From an uncultured Desulfosoma sp. (GTDB taxonomy: Bacteria > Desulfobacterota > Syntrophobacteria > Syntrophobacterales > DSM-9756), in NCBI GenBank assembly GCA_937960435.1, contig CALGPN010000045.1:1-34677 (forward strand): a stretch of 34,677 bases of DNA. Reading direction: 5' to 3'. A model generated the notes under the pieces. It made no database searches. It saw only the letters and a program-made list of their open reading frames with translations, and had not been told where the DNA came from. The position numbers were made by a program, and so were the translations under genes. The stretch's first letter is position 1; every line of letters begins with the position of its first letter. Below, piece after piece: positions 14,263-22,500 of this stretch.

Positions 14263-14760
14263 ATGGGATGGGTCCACGCGGTGAGTTTCGCGATAAACCG
14301 TGGGGTGGAAACGGTCGTGGGGGTTCTGGCCATGGCCATGGCCGCCGTCACAGGCCTCCAGGTGGTGTTCCGCTACGGGCTCAATCACTCTCTGTTTTGG
14401 TCGGAAGAGGTCGGCCGAATCCTCCTCGTGTGGATCACGTTCCTTGGGGCGACAATTGCCTTCCGAAGAAAGGCGCATGTGGGGATCGACGTGGCAGTGC
14501 GCCGGTTGACTCCCCGCGCCCAGCGGTGTGTCGAACGGGTGCTGTTGGGGCTCTCCTCGATTTTCTTCCTGGTCCTGGTCGGCTACGGCCTGCGGTTCAT
14601 CCGCTTCATCGCCTATCAAAAGACGGCGGCCTTGGGTCTTCCCATGGGCCTTCCCTATGCGGTGATCCCTCTCAGTGGGCTCATCTTCCTCATCCACGCG
14701 GTGAGTCTCGCCCTGGAACACGGGGGCGAGGCCTCCCGAGAGCCGAGCCGCACCCCGTAG
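14263..14760 (+). CDS. dctQ: TRAP transporter small permease subunit, DctQ family
   Basis: This is the small integral-membrane subunit that pairs with DctM. The 165 residues contain four hydrophobic segments, roughly residues 13-35, 47-65, 90-110 and 128-150. Family motifs are visible: TGLQVVFRYGLNHSLFWSEEVGRILLVWITFLGA and FRRKAHVGIDV. The stop codon TAG (14758-14760) lies inside the first copy of a palindromic repeat starting at 14757, so the last codons and stop may have been set by repeat insertion. The reading frame otherwise looks complete for the family. Its partner dctM starts 385 bases downstream, an unusually large gap for a gene pair that normally overlaps or abuts. Confidence 0.92.
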   Translation: MGWVHAVSFAINRGVETVVGVLAMAMAAVTGLQVVFRYGLNHSLFWSEEVGRILLVWITFLGATIAFRRKAHVGIDVAVRRLTPRAQRCVERVLLGLSSIFFLVLVGYGLRFIRFIAYQKTAALGLPMGLPYAVIPLSGLIFLIHAVSLALEHGGEASREPSRTP

Positions 14761-14862
14761 GGGCGGGCCTTGCGTCCGCCCGCAAAGATACCCCCGTGAG
14801 GGAAGGCTTTGCGTCCGCCCGAAGAGATTTCCTGTAGGGGCGGGCCTTGCGCCCGCCCGAAA
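14757..14862 (+). repeat. Composite GC-rich palindromic repeat block, copy 1 (family B)
   Basis: This block of about 105 bases is built from palindromes of the type GTAGGGGCGGGC-(5 nt)-GCCCGCCC: 14757-14781, a degenerate one at 14796-14820, and 14834-14858. Each folds into an 8-bp GC stem with a 5-base loop. The whole block recurs with few changes at 14982-15086. It starts inside the dctQ stop codon. Apparent open frames here are repeat artefacts. Confidence 0.85.
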
Positions 14863-14924
14863 TCCGCGGGGGGCGGACCTTACGCCCGGCCGGCTTCCTT
14901 TTTGGGATGATGGGGCGCGGAGGT

Positions 14925-14955
14925 GTTGGGGTTCGCTGCGCTCACCCCAACCTAC
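14925..14955 (+). repeat. 31-bp palindromic repeat, family A
   Basis: This is one copy of a 31-bp interspersed palindrome: GTTGGGGT, an 11-base middle, ACCCCAAC, then CTAC. It sits between the two family-B blocks. Identical or near-identical copies occur at 19297, 19377, 23239, 23302, 30079 and 30153. Confidence 0.9.
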
Positions 14956-14981
14956 GAGTCCGGACCCACGAAGGCGCTCCC

Positions 14982-15086
14982 GTAGGGGCGGGCCTTGTGC
15001 CCGCCCGCAAAGATACCCCCGTGAGGGAAGGCTTTGCGCCCGCCCGGAAAGATTTCCTGTAGGGGCGGGCCTTGTGCCCGCCAAAT
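14982..15086 (+). repeat. Composite GC-rich palindromic repeat block, copy 2 (family B)
   Basis: This near-identical second copy of the 14757-14862 block lies 225 bases downstream, with palindromes at 14982-15006, 15021-15045 and 15059-15082. Differences are a few C/T and A/G changes and one lost base near the end. It ends about 60 bases before the dctM start. Confidence 0.85.
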
Positions 15087-15145
15087 ACCGGACACCCGCA
15101 TGGGGTGCCCCTACGGTGTCCGCCGTGATCCTGTGGAGGAACGGC

Positions 15146-16426
15146 ATGTTGCCTTTGGTTCTTTTCGTCATCCTCATGGTGTTGTTCCTCGCCAATCTGC
15201 CCATCGCCTTGGCCATCGGCATGGCGTCGTTGACCGCTTTGTGGCTCCACGGCGATCTGCCGCTCATGATGGTGATTCAGCGGCTGTACGCCGGGGTGGA
15301 CTCCTTCCCGCTCATGGCCGTGCCGCTTTTCATGTGCGCCGGGGCGCTCATGGAAGCCGGGGGCATCTCCCGGCGGGTGGTCCAGCTGGCCGAATCCCTT
15401 GTGGGGTGGCTGCCCGGGGGGCTGGCCGCCGTGGCCATCGTTTCCGCCATGTTTTTTGCCGGCATTTCGGGATCCGCCGCCGCGGATACGGCCGCCGTGG
15501 GAACCATCCTCATCCCCTCCATGATCCAACGGGGCTACGACAAAGGGTTCGCCGCCGCCGTCCAGGCGGCGGGAGGATCCATCGGGGTGGTGATTCCTCC
15601 GAGCATCCCCATGATTATTTTCGGGTTTCTTACAGGAGCCTCCATCGGCAAACTCTTTGCCGCCGGCATCCTCCCGGGAATCCTCATCGGATTGAGCCTC
15701 ATCGTCGTCGCTACGGCGCTTTCGCGCTCACACCGGTACAGCACGGTGGTGCGTTTTTCGTTGAGGCATTTCCTGCGATCCCTGTGGGACGCCAAGTGGG
15801 CTCTGGGGGCTCCCGTGGTCATCCTCGGCGGGATCCTCACCGGCGTCTTTACCGCCACGGAATCGGCGGCGGCCGCCACGTTCTACGCCTTGTTCGTGGG
15901 TCTATGCATCCATCGGGAACTCACCTGGAAGGCTCTGCCGAACCTTTTCATCCGATCGGCCGTGACGGCCAGCCTCGTTCTTTTCATCATCGCCACGGCG
16001 TCCATTTTCAGCTGGTTTATGGCCATCGAAGGCATCCCGGCCCGGTTGGCTCAAGGGCTCCTGTCGCTGACCACCCACCCGACGGCGCTTCTGATCCTCA
16101 TCAACGTGGTGCTGCTCATCGCGGGCACCTTCGTGGAAACCACGGCGTCGCTCATTCTCCTCGTTCCCGTCATCCTGCCCTTGGTCCCCGCCTTGGGGAT
16201 CGATCTGACCCAGTTGGGAGCCATCGTCGTCGTGAACTTGGCCATCGGGATGCTGACCCCTCCGTTGGGCATCTGTCTCGTGGTCTCCTGCACCATTGCC
16301 CAATGCCGACTGGAAACCGTGGTGGCTCGCATCATGCCCTTTCTCCTGGCGCTCCTTGTGGATTTGGCTCTCATTTCTTTTTGGCCGCCCCTGACCCTTT
16401 GGGTCCCATCCCTCCTGCACCCCTAG
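15146..16426 (+). CDS. dctM: TRAP transporter large permease subunit, DctM family
   Basis: This is the large permease subunit driving sodium- or proton-coupled uptake of the DctP-bound anion. It has 426 residues with about 11-12 hydrophobic segments. Family motifs include PIALAIGMAS near the N-terminus, FPLMAVPLFMCAGALMEAGGISRR, FAGISGSAAADTAAVGTILIPSM, IGVVIPPSIPMIIFG, GVFTATESAAAA, and ETTASLILLVPVILP with GMLTPPLG near the end. The ATG at 15146 is preceded by GGAGGA with a 5-base spacing; the longer frame from 15074 runs through repeat sequence and is not believed. After the stop a 7-bp CACCCCT/AGGGGTG hairpin (from about 16419) lacks a T-tract. It works with dctP and dctQ, despite the repeats wedged between dctQ and dctM. 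Confidence 0.94.
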   Translation: MLPLVLFVILMVLFLANLPIALAIGMASLTALWLHGDLPLMMVIQRLYAGVDSFPLMAVPLFMCAGALMEAGGISRRVVQLAESLVGWLPGGLAAVAIVSAMFFAGISGSAAADTAAVGTILIPSMIQRGYDKGFAAAVQAAGGSIGVVIPPSIPMIIFGFLTGASIGKLFAAGILPGILIGLSLIVVATALSRSHRYSTVVRFSLRHFLRSLWDAKWALGAPVVILGGILTGVFTATESAAAATFYALFVGLCIHRELTWKALPNLFIRSAVTASLVLFIIATASIFSWFMAIEGIPARLAQGLLSLTTHPTALLILINVVLLIAGTFVETTASLILLVPVILPLVPALGIDLTQLGAIVVVNLAIGMLTPPLGICLVVSCTIAQCRLETVVARIMPFLLALLVDLALISFWPPLTLWVPSLLHP

Positions 16427-16539
16427 GGCAAAAGGGGTGTGACAGGGGCCGTGGTTTGTGATAGGTTGAACGCACTGATCCGTCCTCCAGTGCACGAGAG
16501 GCCGATGCGCGACGCGAACCCTCTGCGGAACGGGTGCTC

Positions 16540-18633
16540 ATGGAGTTTCTGGAGCGGCTGAAGTTCAAGACGACCATCAGCGTGGTTTCCCTGACCATGA
16601 TTTTTTCCGTGGCTGTTGCGGCCTGGCTTGGGATCCGCATGTCCATTCTTCCGGCCATGGAAGATCAGGTGGAGGATCAACTGCTGGAGCTGGGCGACAG
16701 CGTGCGGGGATGGATCGAGGGTGCCCCGCCGCGGCTGAAGCCTCAGGAGTTGGGCGGTCGCCTCAAGGAAAATTTGTCCTTTTATCCTGGTTTTCGTTCT
16801 CTGCGGTTAGAAGATGCCGACGGTGCCGTGCTTTTCGCCACGGGTGAGGACTTCGGCGACACGGTCACCGGTCGGTGGGTCGAGCAAAAGCGGCGTGAGG
16901 GTTTTGTGCTTCGCCGCTCCGGCGGGTTTCGAGACCCGGCCTATGAGTTGATCGTCACGGCGGCCCGACCGAGTTCAAACACTCCGGTGGTCGTGCGCAC
17001 GGGAATTCGCCTTCCGCTGATGAAACCCTTGCGGGAGCGCTTGCTGCAGACCTTGTTGCTGATCACGACCCTGATCCTCACCGTCGGGTATTTCATCAGC
17101 CGATGGTTCACCGCAAGGATCACGCAGCCGGTGCAGCGGCTCCTGGAAATGACCCACCTGTTGGCCCAGGGACGGATGCAGGACGTCTTAAAAAGTGTGG
17201 ATGTCTTGCCTCTGTGCCGCGAAGGGCTTCCGGCCAGCACCTGGAGCCGGGAGGACCCGGCCCCGGGCATGTGCCCGTATCTTGTGGATTCGAGCCGGGA
17301 GCGGCTGTTCCCATGGTGTGCCGCCCCATCGGAAAGCCGGCAGCATCCCCACCAGGCCTGCGCGTTGTGCCGCGTCCCGAAAGAAGTCGGCGAAAACGAA
17401 CTCATTCGGCTCCTGTACAGTTTTCATTTCATGGCCAGCGAAATCCGCTCCTATCAGGAGCGGTTGAAAAAGCGCTATGAATTTGAGGAAAGGCTCCTGG
17501 AAGCCTGCCCCGACGGCATTGTGGCCAACGACGCCAAAGGGCGGGTCATCCTTTTCAATTCAGGAGCCCAGCGGTTGCTCGGCTATACGGTGGCCGAAGC
17601 GCTGTATCGGCTCAACGTGCGGGATTTTTACCCCGAAGGGGAAGCCTCGGCCATCAAGAAAGCCTTGATGAGTGAAGACTACGGCGGCCCCGGCGTTCTC
17701 GTTGACTACAACACCACGGTGCGGACCAAGGACGGGAGGGTTTTGCCCATCCGCCTTTCGGCCACCATGCTTCCGGAAGACGGCGACGCCTATTCCGTGG
17801 TCGGCTTTTTCCACGACCTCAGCGAGCTCAAGGCCCACATGGACGCTTTGGTCCAAACCAACGAGCACCTCAACGGGGCCAATCGCGAGCTGGAACGCCT
17901 CAATCGCTATTATCTGGAGATGCTGAGTTTCGTCACCCATGAGCTCAAATCGCCCATCGCCAACGGGTACATGAGCGCCAATGCCTTGAGGCAAGAAATT
18001 TTCGGCCCCTTGACCGACGAGCAAAGAAAGATGGTCGATGCCATCTGCAACAATCTCGACCAGTCCATGGAGATGATCCGGCACTATTTGGACCTTTCTC
18101 GGATCGAAAAAGATGAATTTCCCGTCAGACCGCGGCGGGTGCACCTGGACCGCGATGTGCTTGCCCCCGTGCTTTCGGGGCTTGAGCCCGCCGTTCAGGA
18201 AAAGGGAATGCACGTAGAAAAAGACGTTGCGGAGGATTTGACGTGGACGGTGGATCCGGAATTGTTCCGGGGCGTTTTCACAAACCTTCTGGGAAACGCG
18301 GTGAAATACGGTGAGCCTCACGGCAGGATCCTCGTCACGGCGCGCACGACCCGATCGGGTTGGCTTCGGTGTGAGGTCTGGAACTCCGGGCCGGGTCTTA
18401 CGGAAGACGAACAAAGTCGTCTGTTCCGCAAATTTCAGCGATTGCCGTCCGCGCGGCGTTCCACCACGCGGGGCACGGGACTCGGGCTTTTTATCACCAA
18501 GACCGTAGTGGAGCGGCACGGAGGCCGCATTTGGGTGGAAAGCGCCCAGGGACAGGGGGTCACTTTCATCTTGGAAGTGCCGCCGGGGCGAGAGGCACAG
18601 GCTGAGTCGCTGTCGGAAGGGGAGGGAGAATGA
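16540..18633 (+). CDS. Membrane histidine kinase with periplasmic sensor, Cys-rich HAMP insert, PAS, HisKA and HATPase domains
   Basis: This 697-residue sensor kinase has TM1 at about 12-34, a periplasmic domain of about 130 residues, and TM2 at about 168-188. HAMP-like helices are interrupted by a Cys-rich stretch (C226, C245, C260, C274, C277, ending HQACALC). A PAS domain follows at about 317-440 (LLEACPDGIVANDAKGRVILFNSGAQRLLGY), then a coiled linker. The H-box SFVTHELKSP carries phospho-acceptor H467, and the HATPase has N-box NLLGNAVKYG, G1 NSGPGL (Asn in place of the usual Asp) and G2 GTGLGLFI. The Cys insert resembles the two-CW type insert known in Desulfobacterota signalling proteins, but in degenerate form. 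The start is ATG 16540; GTG 16534 is possible, and neither has a strong ribosome-binding site. It follows the TRAP operon by 113 bases and may control it. Its response regulator is the next gene. Confidence 0.9.
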   Translation: MEFLERLKFKTTISVVSLTMIFSVAVAAWLGIRMSILPAMEDQVEDQLLELGDSVRGWIEGAPPRLKPQELGGRLKENLSFYPGFRSLRLEDADGAVLFATGEDFGDTVTGRWVEQKRREGFVLRRSGGFRDPAYELIVTAARPSSNTPVVVRTGIRLPLMKPLRERLLQTLLLITTLILTVGYFISRWFTARITQPVQRLLEMTHLLAQGRMQDVLKSVDVLPLCREGLPASTWSREDPAPGMCPYLVDSSRERLFPWCAAPSESRQHPHQACALCRVPKEVGENELIRLLYSFHFMASEIRSYQERLKKRYEFEERLLEACPDGIVANDAKGRVILFNSGAQRLLGYTVAEALYRLNVRDFYPEGEASAIKKALMSEDYGGPGVLVDYNTTVRTKDGRVLPIRLSATMLPEDGDAYSVVGFFHDLSELKAHMDALVQTNEHLNGANRELERLNRYYLEMLSFVTHELKSPIANGYMSANALRQEIFGPLTDEQRKMVDAICNNLDQSMEMIRHYLDLSRIEKDEFPVRPRRVHLDRDVLAPVLSGLEPAVQEKGMHVEKDVAEDLTWTVDPELFRGVFTNLLGNAVKYGEPHGRILVTARTTRSGWLRCEVWNSGPGLTEDEQSRLFRKFQRLPSARRSTTRGTGLGLFITKTVVERHGGRIWVESAQGQGVTFILEVPPGREAQAESLSEGEGE

Positions 18634-19032
18634 ATGAGCGCGAAACGTATTGTGATCATCGATGACGATCCCAGCTTTTTGGAGATCACCGGGGCCATTC
18701 TTCGGCGGTTCGGCTATGATGTGCTCACGGCGAGCAACACGCAGGACGGCCTCCGACTTATCGAGGAAGAACGCCCCGATCTGCTGGTCTTGGACATCAT
18801 GATGGCTACGGTGGACGAGGGCTTGCGTTTTGCCGTCAAATTGCGGCAGAACGAGTCGCTCAGAAAACTCCCCATCATCATCGTTTCGGCCCAGCCGGAA
18901 ACGGAAAAAGGCTACACCAGGACGGTGGAAGACGACTTGGATTGGATCGCCGCTGACATTTTTATGGAAAAGCCGGTGGATCCTCAGGCTTTGCGTCACA
19001 ACATCGAATTGCTCCTCAAACGGGAAGAGTGA
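18634..19032 (+). CDS. Single-domain response regulator (receiver only)
   Basis: This 132-residue CheY-like receiver has the acidic pocket IIDDDPS (D10-D12), the phospho-acceptor D54 in LLVLDIMM, a Ser in IIIVSAQ and the conserved Lys in FMEKPVD. There is no output domain. Its ATG directly abuts the kinase stop codon (TGAATG), so the two are translationally linked and surely partners. With no DNA-binding domain it cannot regulate transcription by itself. It may act by protein contact, or pass phosphate on to an unseen relay protein. DIMMATVDEGLRF is a slightly unusual stretch after the Asp, seen in other receiver-only proteins of anaerobes. Confidence 0.92.
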   Translation: MSAKRIVIIDDDPSFLEITGAILRRFGYDVLTASNTQDGLRLIEEERPDLLVLDIMMATVDEGLRFAVKLRQNESLRKLPIIIVSAQPETEKGYTRTVEDDLDWIAADIFMEKPVDPQALRHNIELLLKREE

Positions 19033-19232
19033 CGACAACCAGAAGGCGGCTTTTCGGCGCCCCGCTTCCTTTCCCGTTCCTGCGACCGCTCTTTAGCTGT
19101 TGATGCTCCGAAGGTGCTCCCCGTCCTGCAGATAGCGTCCAAAGGCCGCTCCTTCAGGCCGAAAGACTGCTGCTCAAGGAGAAGTCTTGGGCCCGTGTGG
19201 TATGGCATACGAAAGGGACGGAAAGTGGGGGC

Positions 19233-19263
19233 GTTCGGGTTCGTCGCGTTCGTCCCAACCTCT
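19233..19263 (+). repeat. Degenerate family-A repeat copy
   Basis: This 31-base segment aligns to the family-A palindrome without gaps at 23 of 31 positions (starts GTTCGGGTTCG, ends CCCAACCTCT). It stands 64 bases before an intact copy and looks like an old, decayed insertion. Confidence 0.5.
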
Positions 19264-19296
19264 AAGACGACGGGATGGAAGGGCTGGGGCAATGGC

Positions 19297-19407
19297 GTTG
19301 GGGTTCGCTGCGCTCACCCCAACCTACAAGAACCCAAAGCGACAAGACCACGGGAGGGAAGGGCTGGGGCAATGGCGTTGGGGTTCGCTGCGCTCACCCC
19401 AACCTAC
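19297..19407 (+). repeat. Two intact family-A palindromes in an 80-bp tandem duplication
   Basis: Identical 31-bp palindromes lie at 19297-19327 and 19377-19407. The roughly 25 bases before each copy (GGGAAGGGCTGG-like, then GGGGCAATGGC) are also shared, so an 80-bp unit was duplicated. The whole gap 19033-19584 between the response regulator and the oxidoreductase holds no convincing gene. Besides the repeats it has a GAGCCCC/GGGGCTC hairpin (19444-19450 with 19459-19465) with no T-tract, and no clear promoter was found. Confidence 0.88.
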
Positions 19408-19584
19408 GGCTAAGGCCGCTTCCGTGCCTAAAGGATAGGATGTGAGCCCCATGACCTCGGGGCTCGTCACCCCAAGGCCGAAATCTCCTCGTCAAGGGAG
19501 GTTCGGCAGGAACAAGCGACAGATCACGGCCCGGGGCGCCGCCCGCGGGTGATAACGATTCTCCAAGTGCTGCGGAGGGCTTCT

Positions 19585-22500
19585 ATGGCGAAGACGGTGA
19601 CGGTCACAATGGATGGAAGGACGGTGCAGGCGTCGGAAGGAAGCACCATTTTGGATGTGGCCAAACGCGAAGGGGTCTACATCCCGACCCTGTGTTACAC
19701 GCACCTTCTGCGCCCTTTGGAAAACTGCCGGCTGTGCGTCGTGGCCGTGGAAGGGGAAAAACAGTTCAAGGCGGCCTGCAGCACGCCCGTGGCGGAAGGG
19801 ATGGTCATCCGCACCGCGGGCCCGGACCTTGCCCAAACGCGAAAACTCCTTCTCGAACTCCTTCTGGACACCCATTACGGCGATTGCGTGGCGCCCTGCT
19901 CGGTCACCTGTCCGGCCAACGTGGACATCCAAGGCTACTTGGCGCTCATCCGGCATGGCGAATACCTGGAAGCGGTGCGGCTCATCAAGGAAAAGATCCC
20001 CATGCCCGCCACCATCGGCCGCGTGTGCCCTCACCCCTGTGAAGGGGCCTGCCGCCGCCACCTGGTCGATGAACCCGTCAATATCAACCATTGCAAACGG
20101 TTCGTGGCCGATTTTGAAATGAAATCCGGCATGCGGATTTTGCCCGAGGTGCCGCACGAAACCGGGCACCACGTGGCCGTGGTGGGCGGCGGGCCTGCGG
20201 GCTTGAGCGCCGCCTATTACCTCAGGGCTCTCGGGCACGGTGTGACGATTTTCGAGGCCCGAGAAAAGCTGGGCGGGATGCTGCGCTACGGCATCCCCGA
20301 ATATCGGCTCCCGAAGAAAATCCTGGATTGGGAAATCGACGGCATCTTGAGCCTGGGGGTCAGGGTGCGCACGGGGGTGGTCTGGGGCCGTGATTTCACC
20401 CTGGATGACCTCAAGAAGGAAGGCTTCGGGGCCATTTTTCTCGCCATCGGTGCGTGGGCGAGCCGAAAATTGGGGATTGTCGGCGAAGAACTCGACGGTG
20501 TGGTCAGCGGCGTGGATTTTCTGGAAAATATCGGGGCCGGGAAACCCGTCAAAGTCGGCCGCCGCGTCGTGGTCATCGGCGGCGGCAACGTCGCCATCGA
20601 CGCCGCGCGGTCGGCGCTTCGCCTCGGTGCGGAAAAGGTCACCATTCTCTATCGGCGGTCCCGAAAGGAAATGCCCGCAAGCCACGAAGAGATCGAAGCG
20701 GCGGAAGCCGAGGGCGTGGACATCCATTTGCTGGCGGCCCCCACCCGGGTTCTGGGCGACAACGGACATGTCCGCCAATTGGAATACATCCGCATGGAAT
20801 TGGGCGAACCGGACGCCAGCGGCCGACGGCGTCCCGTGCCTGTGCAAGGGTCCGAAACCCTTTTGGACGTCGATCAGGTGATCAGCGCCATCGGGCAATA
20901 CCCGGTGGTGCTCACCCCGGACCAAGACCCCGGCATGGAAAAGATTCCCATCACCCGGTGGAGCACCATCGGCGGGGATCCGCGCAGCATGCACACGGGG
21001 GCCGAAATGATTTTCGTCGGCGGCGATTTGTTCCGCGGCCCCATGACGGTCGTGGCCGCTCTCGCCGACGGTCGAAAGGCCGCCTACTCGCTCAACCGCT
21101 TTTTCCAAGCCGGCAAAGTGGAACCCGAACCTCTGCATTTCAACATCAGCAAGGGAGATCTCCAGCAGATCGACAAGGAACCTTTCGGGGTTTACAAAGT
21201 CATTCCCCGCGAGCGGATGCCGGAAGTGGACGTGTCCCGGCGTCTCAAAAACTTCATGGAAGTGGAACTGGGCTTGGATGAAGCCCAGGCCAAACGGGAA
21301 GCCGAACGGTGTCTCGTGTGCGGCTGCAGCGCCGCCTTCGACTGCCGCCTGCGGGAGCTCATGAACGAGTTTCAAGTGGACTGGCGGGAACAGCCCAGCA
21401 AAAAGATCCATTTCCAACGCGTTGCGGCCATCGACACCCACCCCGTCATCGCCCTGGACCCCAACAAGTGCATCCGTTGCGAACGCTGCTATGTGGCGTG
21501 CCGCACGTTCCAGTGCAGCGATGCCATCGATTTTAAAGACTGGCCTCGGTTCAACGACAAATGCGTCTCGTGCGGCCTGTGCGTCGATCTGTGCCCTACC
21601 GGGGCACTCATGGAACGACGTCAGGGCCGGCCGGTGGAACGCCTCGATTGGGCGTCCGTGCCCACCCACTGCATCCAGTGCGGTTACGGCTGCGAAGTCG
21701 ATCTCAAGGTCAAGGGAGAGCGCCTCGTGTGGATCGCCGACGGCCGCGATACGGCTCCGAACCGGGCGTCCACGTGCCGAAGGGGGCGATTCCGGGCCTA
21801 TGACGACCATTGGCGAGGAAAACGCGTGACCAAGCCTCTGGTGCGCGAAAACGGCGAACTTCGGGAAACGACTTGGGGCCGGGCCATGGAAGTGGCGCTC
21901 CAAGGCCTCAAGGCCGCCTCGGAAAAACACGGACCGCAAACCGTGGCCGCCTTGGGATCGCCTCGTTTCAGTTGCGAAAGCTTGTATTTGCTTCAGCGGT
22001 GGATGCGGACCCGGTTCCGCACACCCCACGTGGACACGCTCGGCCGAAAGAGTGCCGAAGCCGCCCTGCGCTTCGGGCTTCTGCCCGACGGCATGCCGCC
22101 TTTGTCGGCTCCCATGGCCGATCTGGCAAAGGCTCAGGCCGTCTTCCTCGTGGGAGAAAAGCTCGAAGAGACAAACCCCGTGACGGCCACATCCATCCGA
22201 CGGGCGGTCCGCCAAAACCGGGCGTCCCTTTGGAGCTTGGGTCGGATAGCTCCGACGCTGCGGGAAACGGCCGCGGCGTTGTGTGAGGCCGATATCGAAA
22301 AATGGCCGGAACTTTTGACATGCCTCGCCGTGCAGTATGCGGAGAAGGTCGGCGAAAAAGCCCTTGAAGAATTGAAAGCCATCTTGGGCGCAGAGACGGT
22401 GGATTCACAGAAAACCTTCTGTCTTGAAACCGCCGAAAAGAACGTCCTGGAACGGATGGTGAACGGCATGAGCGCCGTCGGCGGAGTGTCCGTGGTGGTG

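Noticed and set aside
14847-15062. Small plus-strand open frame between dctQ and dctM
   Set aside because: It consists almost wholly of translated repeat units, with no independent coding evidence.
14757-15086. Possible CRISPR array
   Set aside because: The units are palindromes with irregular spacing and the spacers are themselves repeated. No cas genes are present and the same units occur elsewhere as single copies.
13231-15267. Long minus-strand open frame over dctP-dctQ and the repeats
   Set aside because: It includes translated palindromic repeats and antisense of TRAP genes, and has no domain signal.
16441-16470. Promoter for the histidine kinase (GTGACA with a TAGGTT box)
   Set aside because: The -10 box matches only half of the consensus, so it is not reported as a feature.
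21660-22100. Selenocysteine or catalytic Cys in the formate-dehydrogenase-like domain
   Set aside because: No in-frame TGA occurs in the frame, and the expected ligand position reads GRKSAEA. An active formate dehydrogenase site is not supported.
19492-22215. Long minus-strand open frame (907 codons) opposite the oxidoreductase
   Set aside because: It has the same antisense signature; the plus strand carries unmistakable iron-sulfur and flavin motifs.
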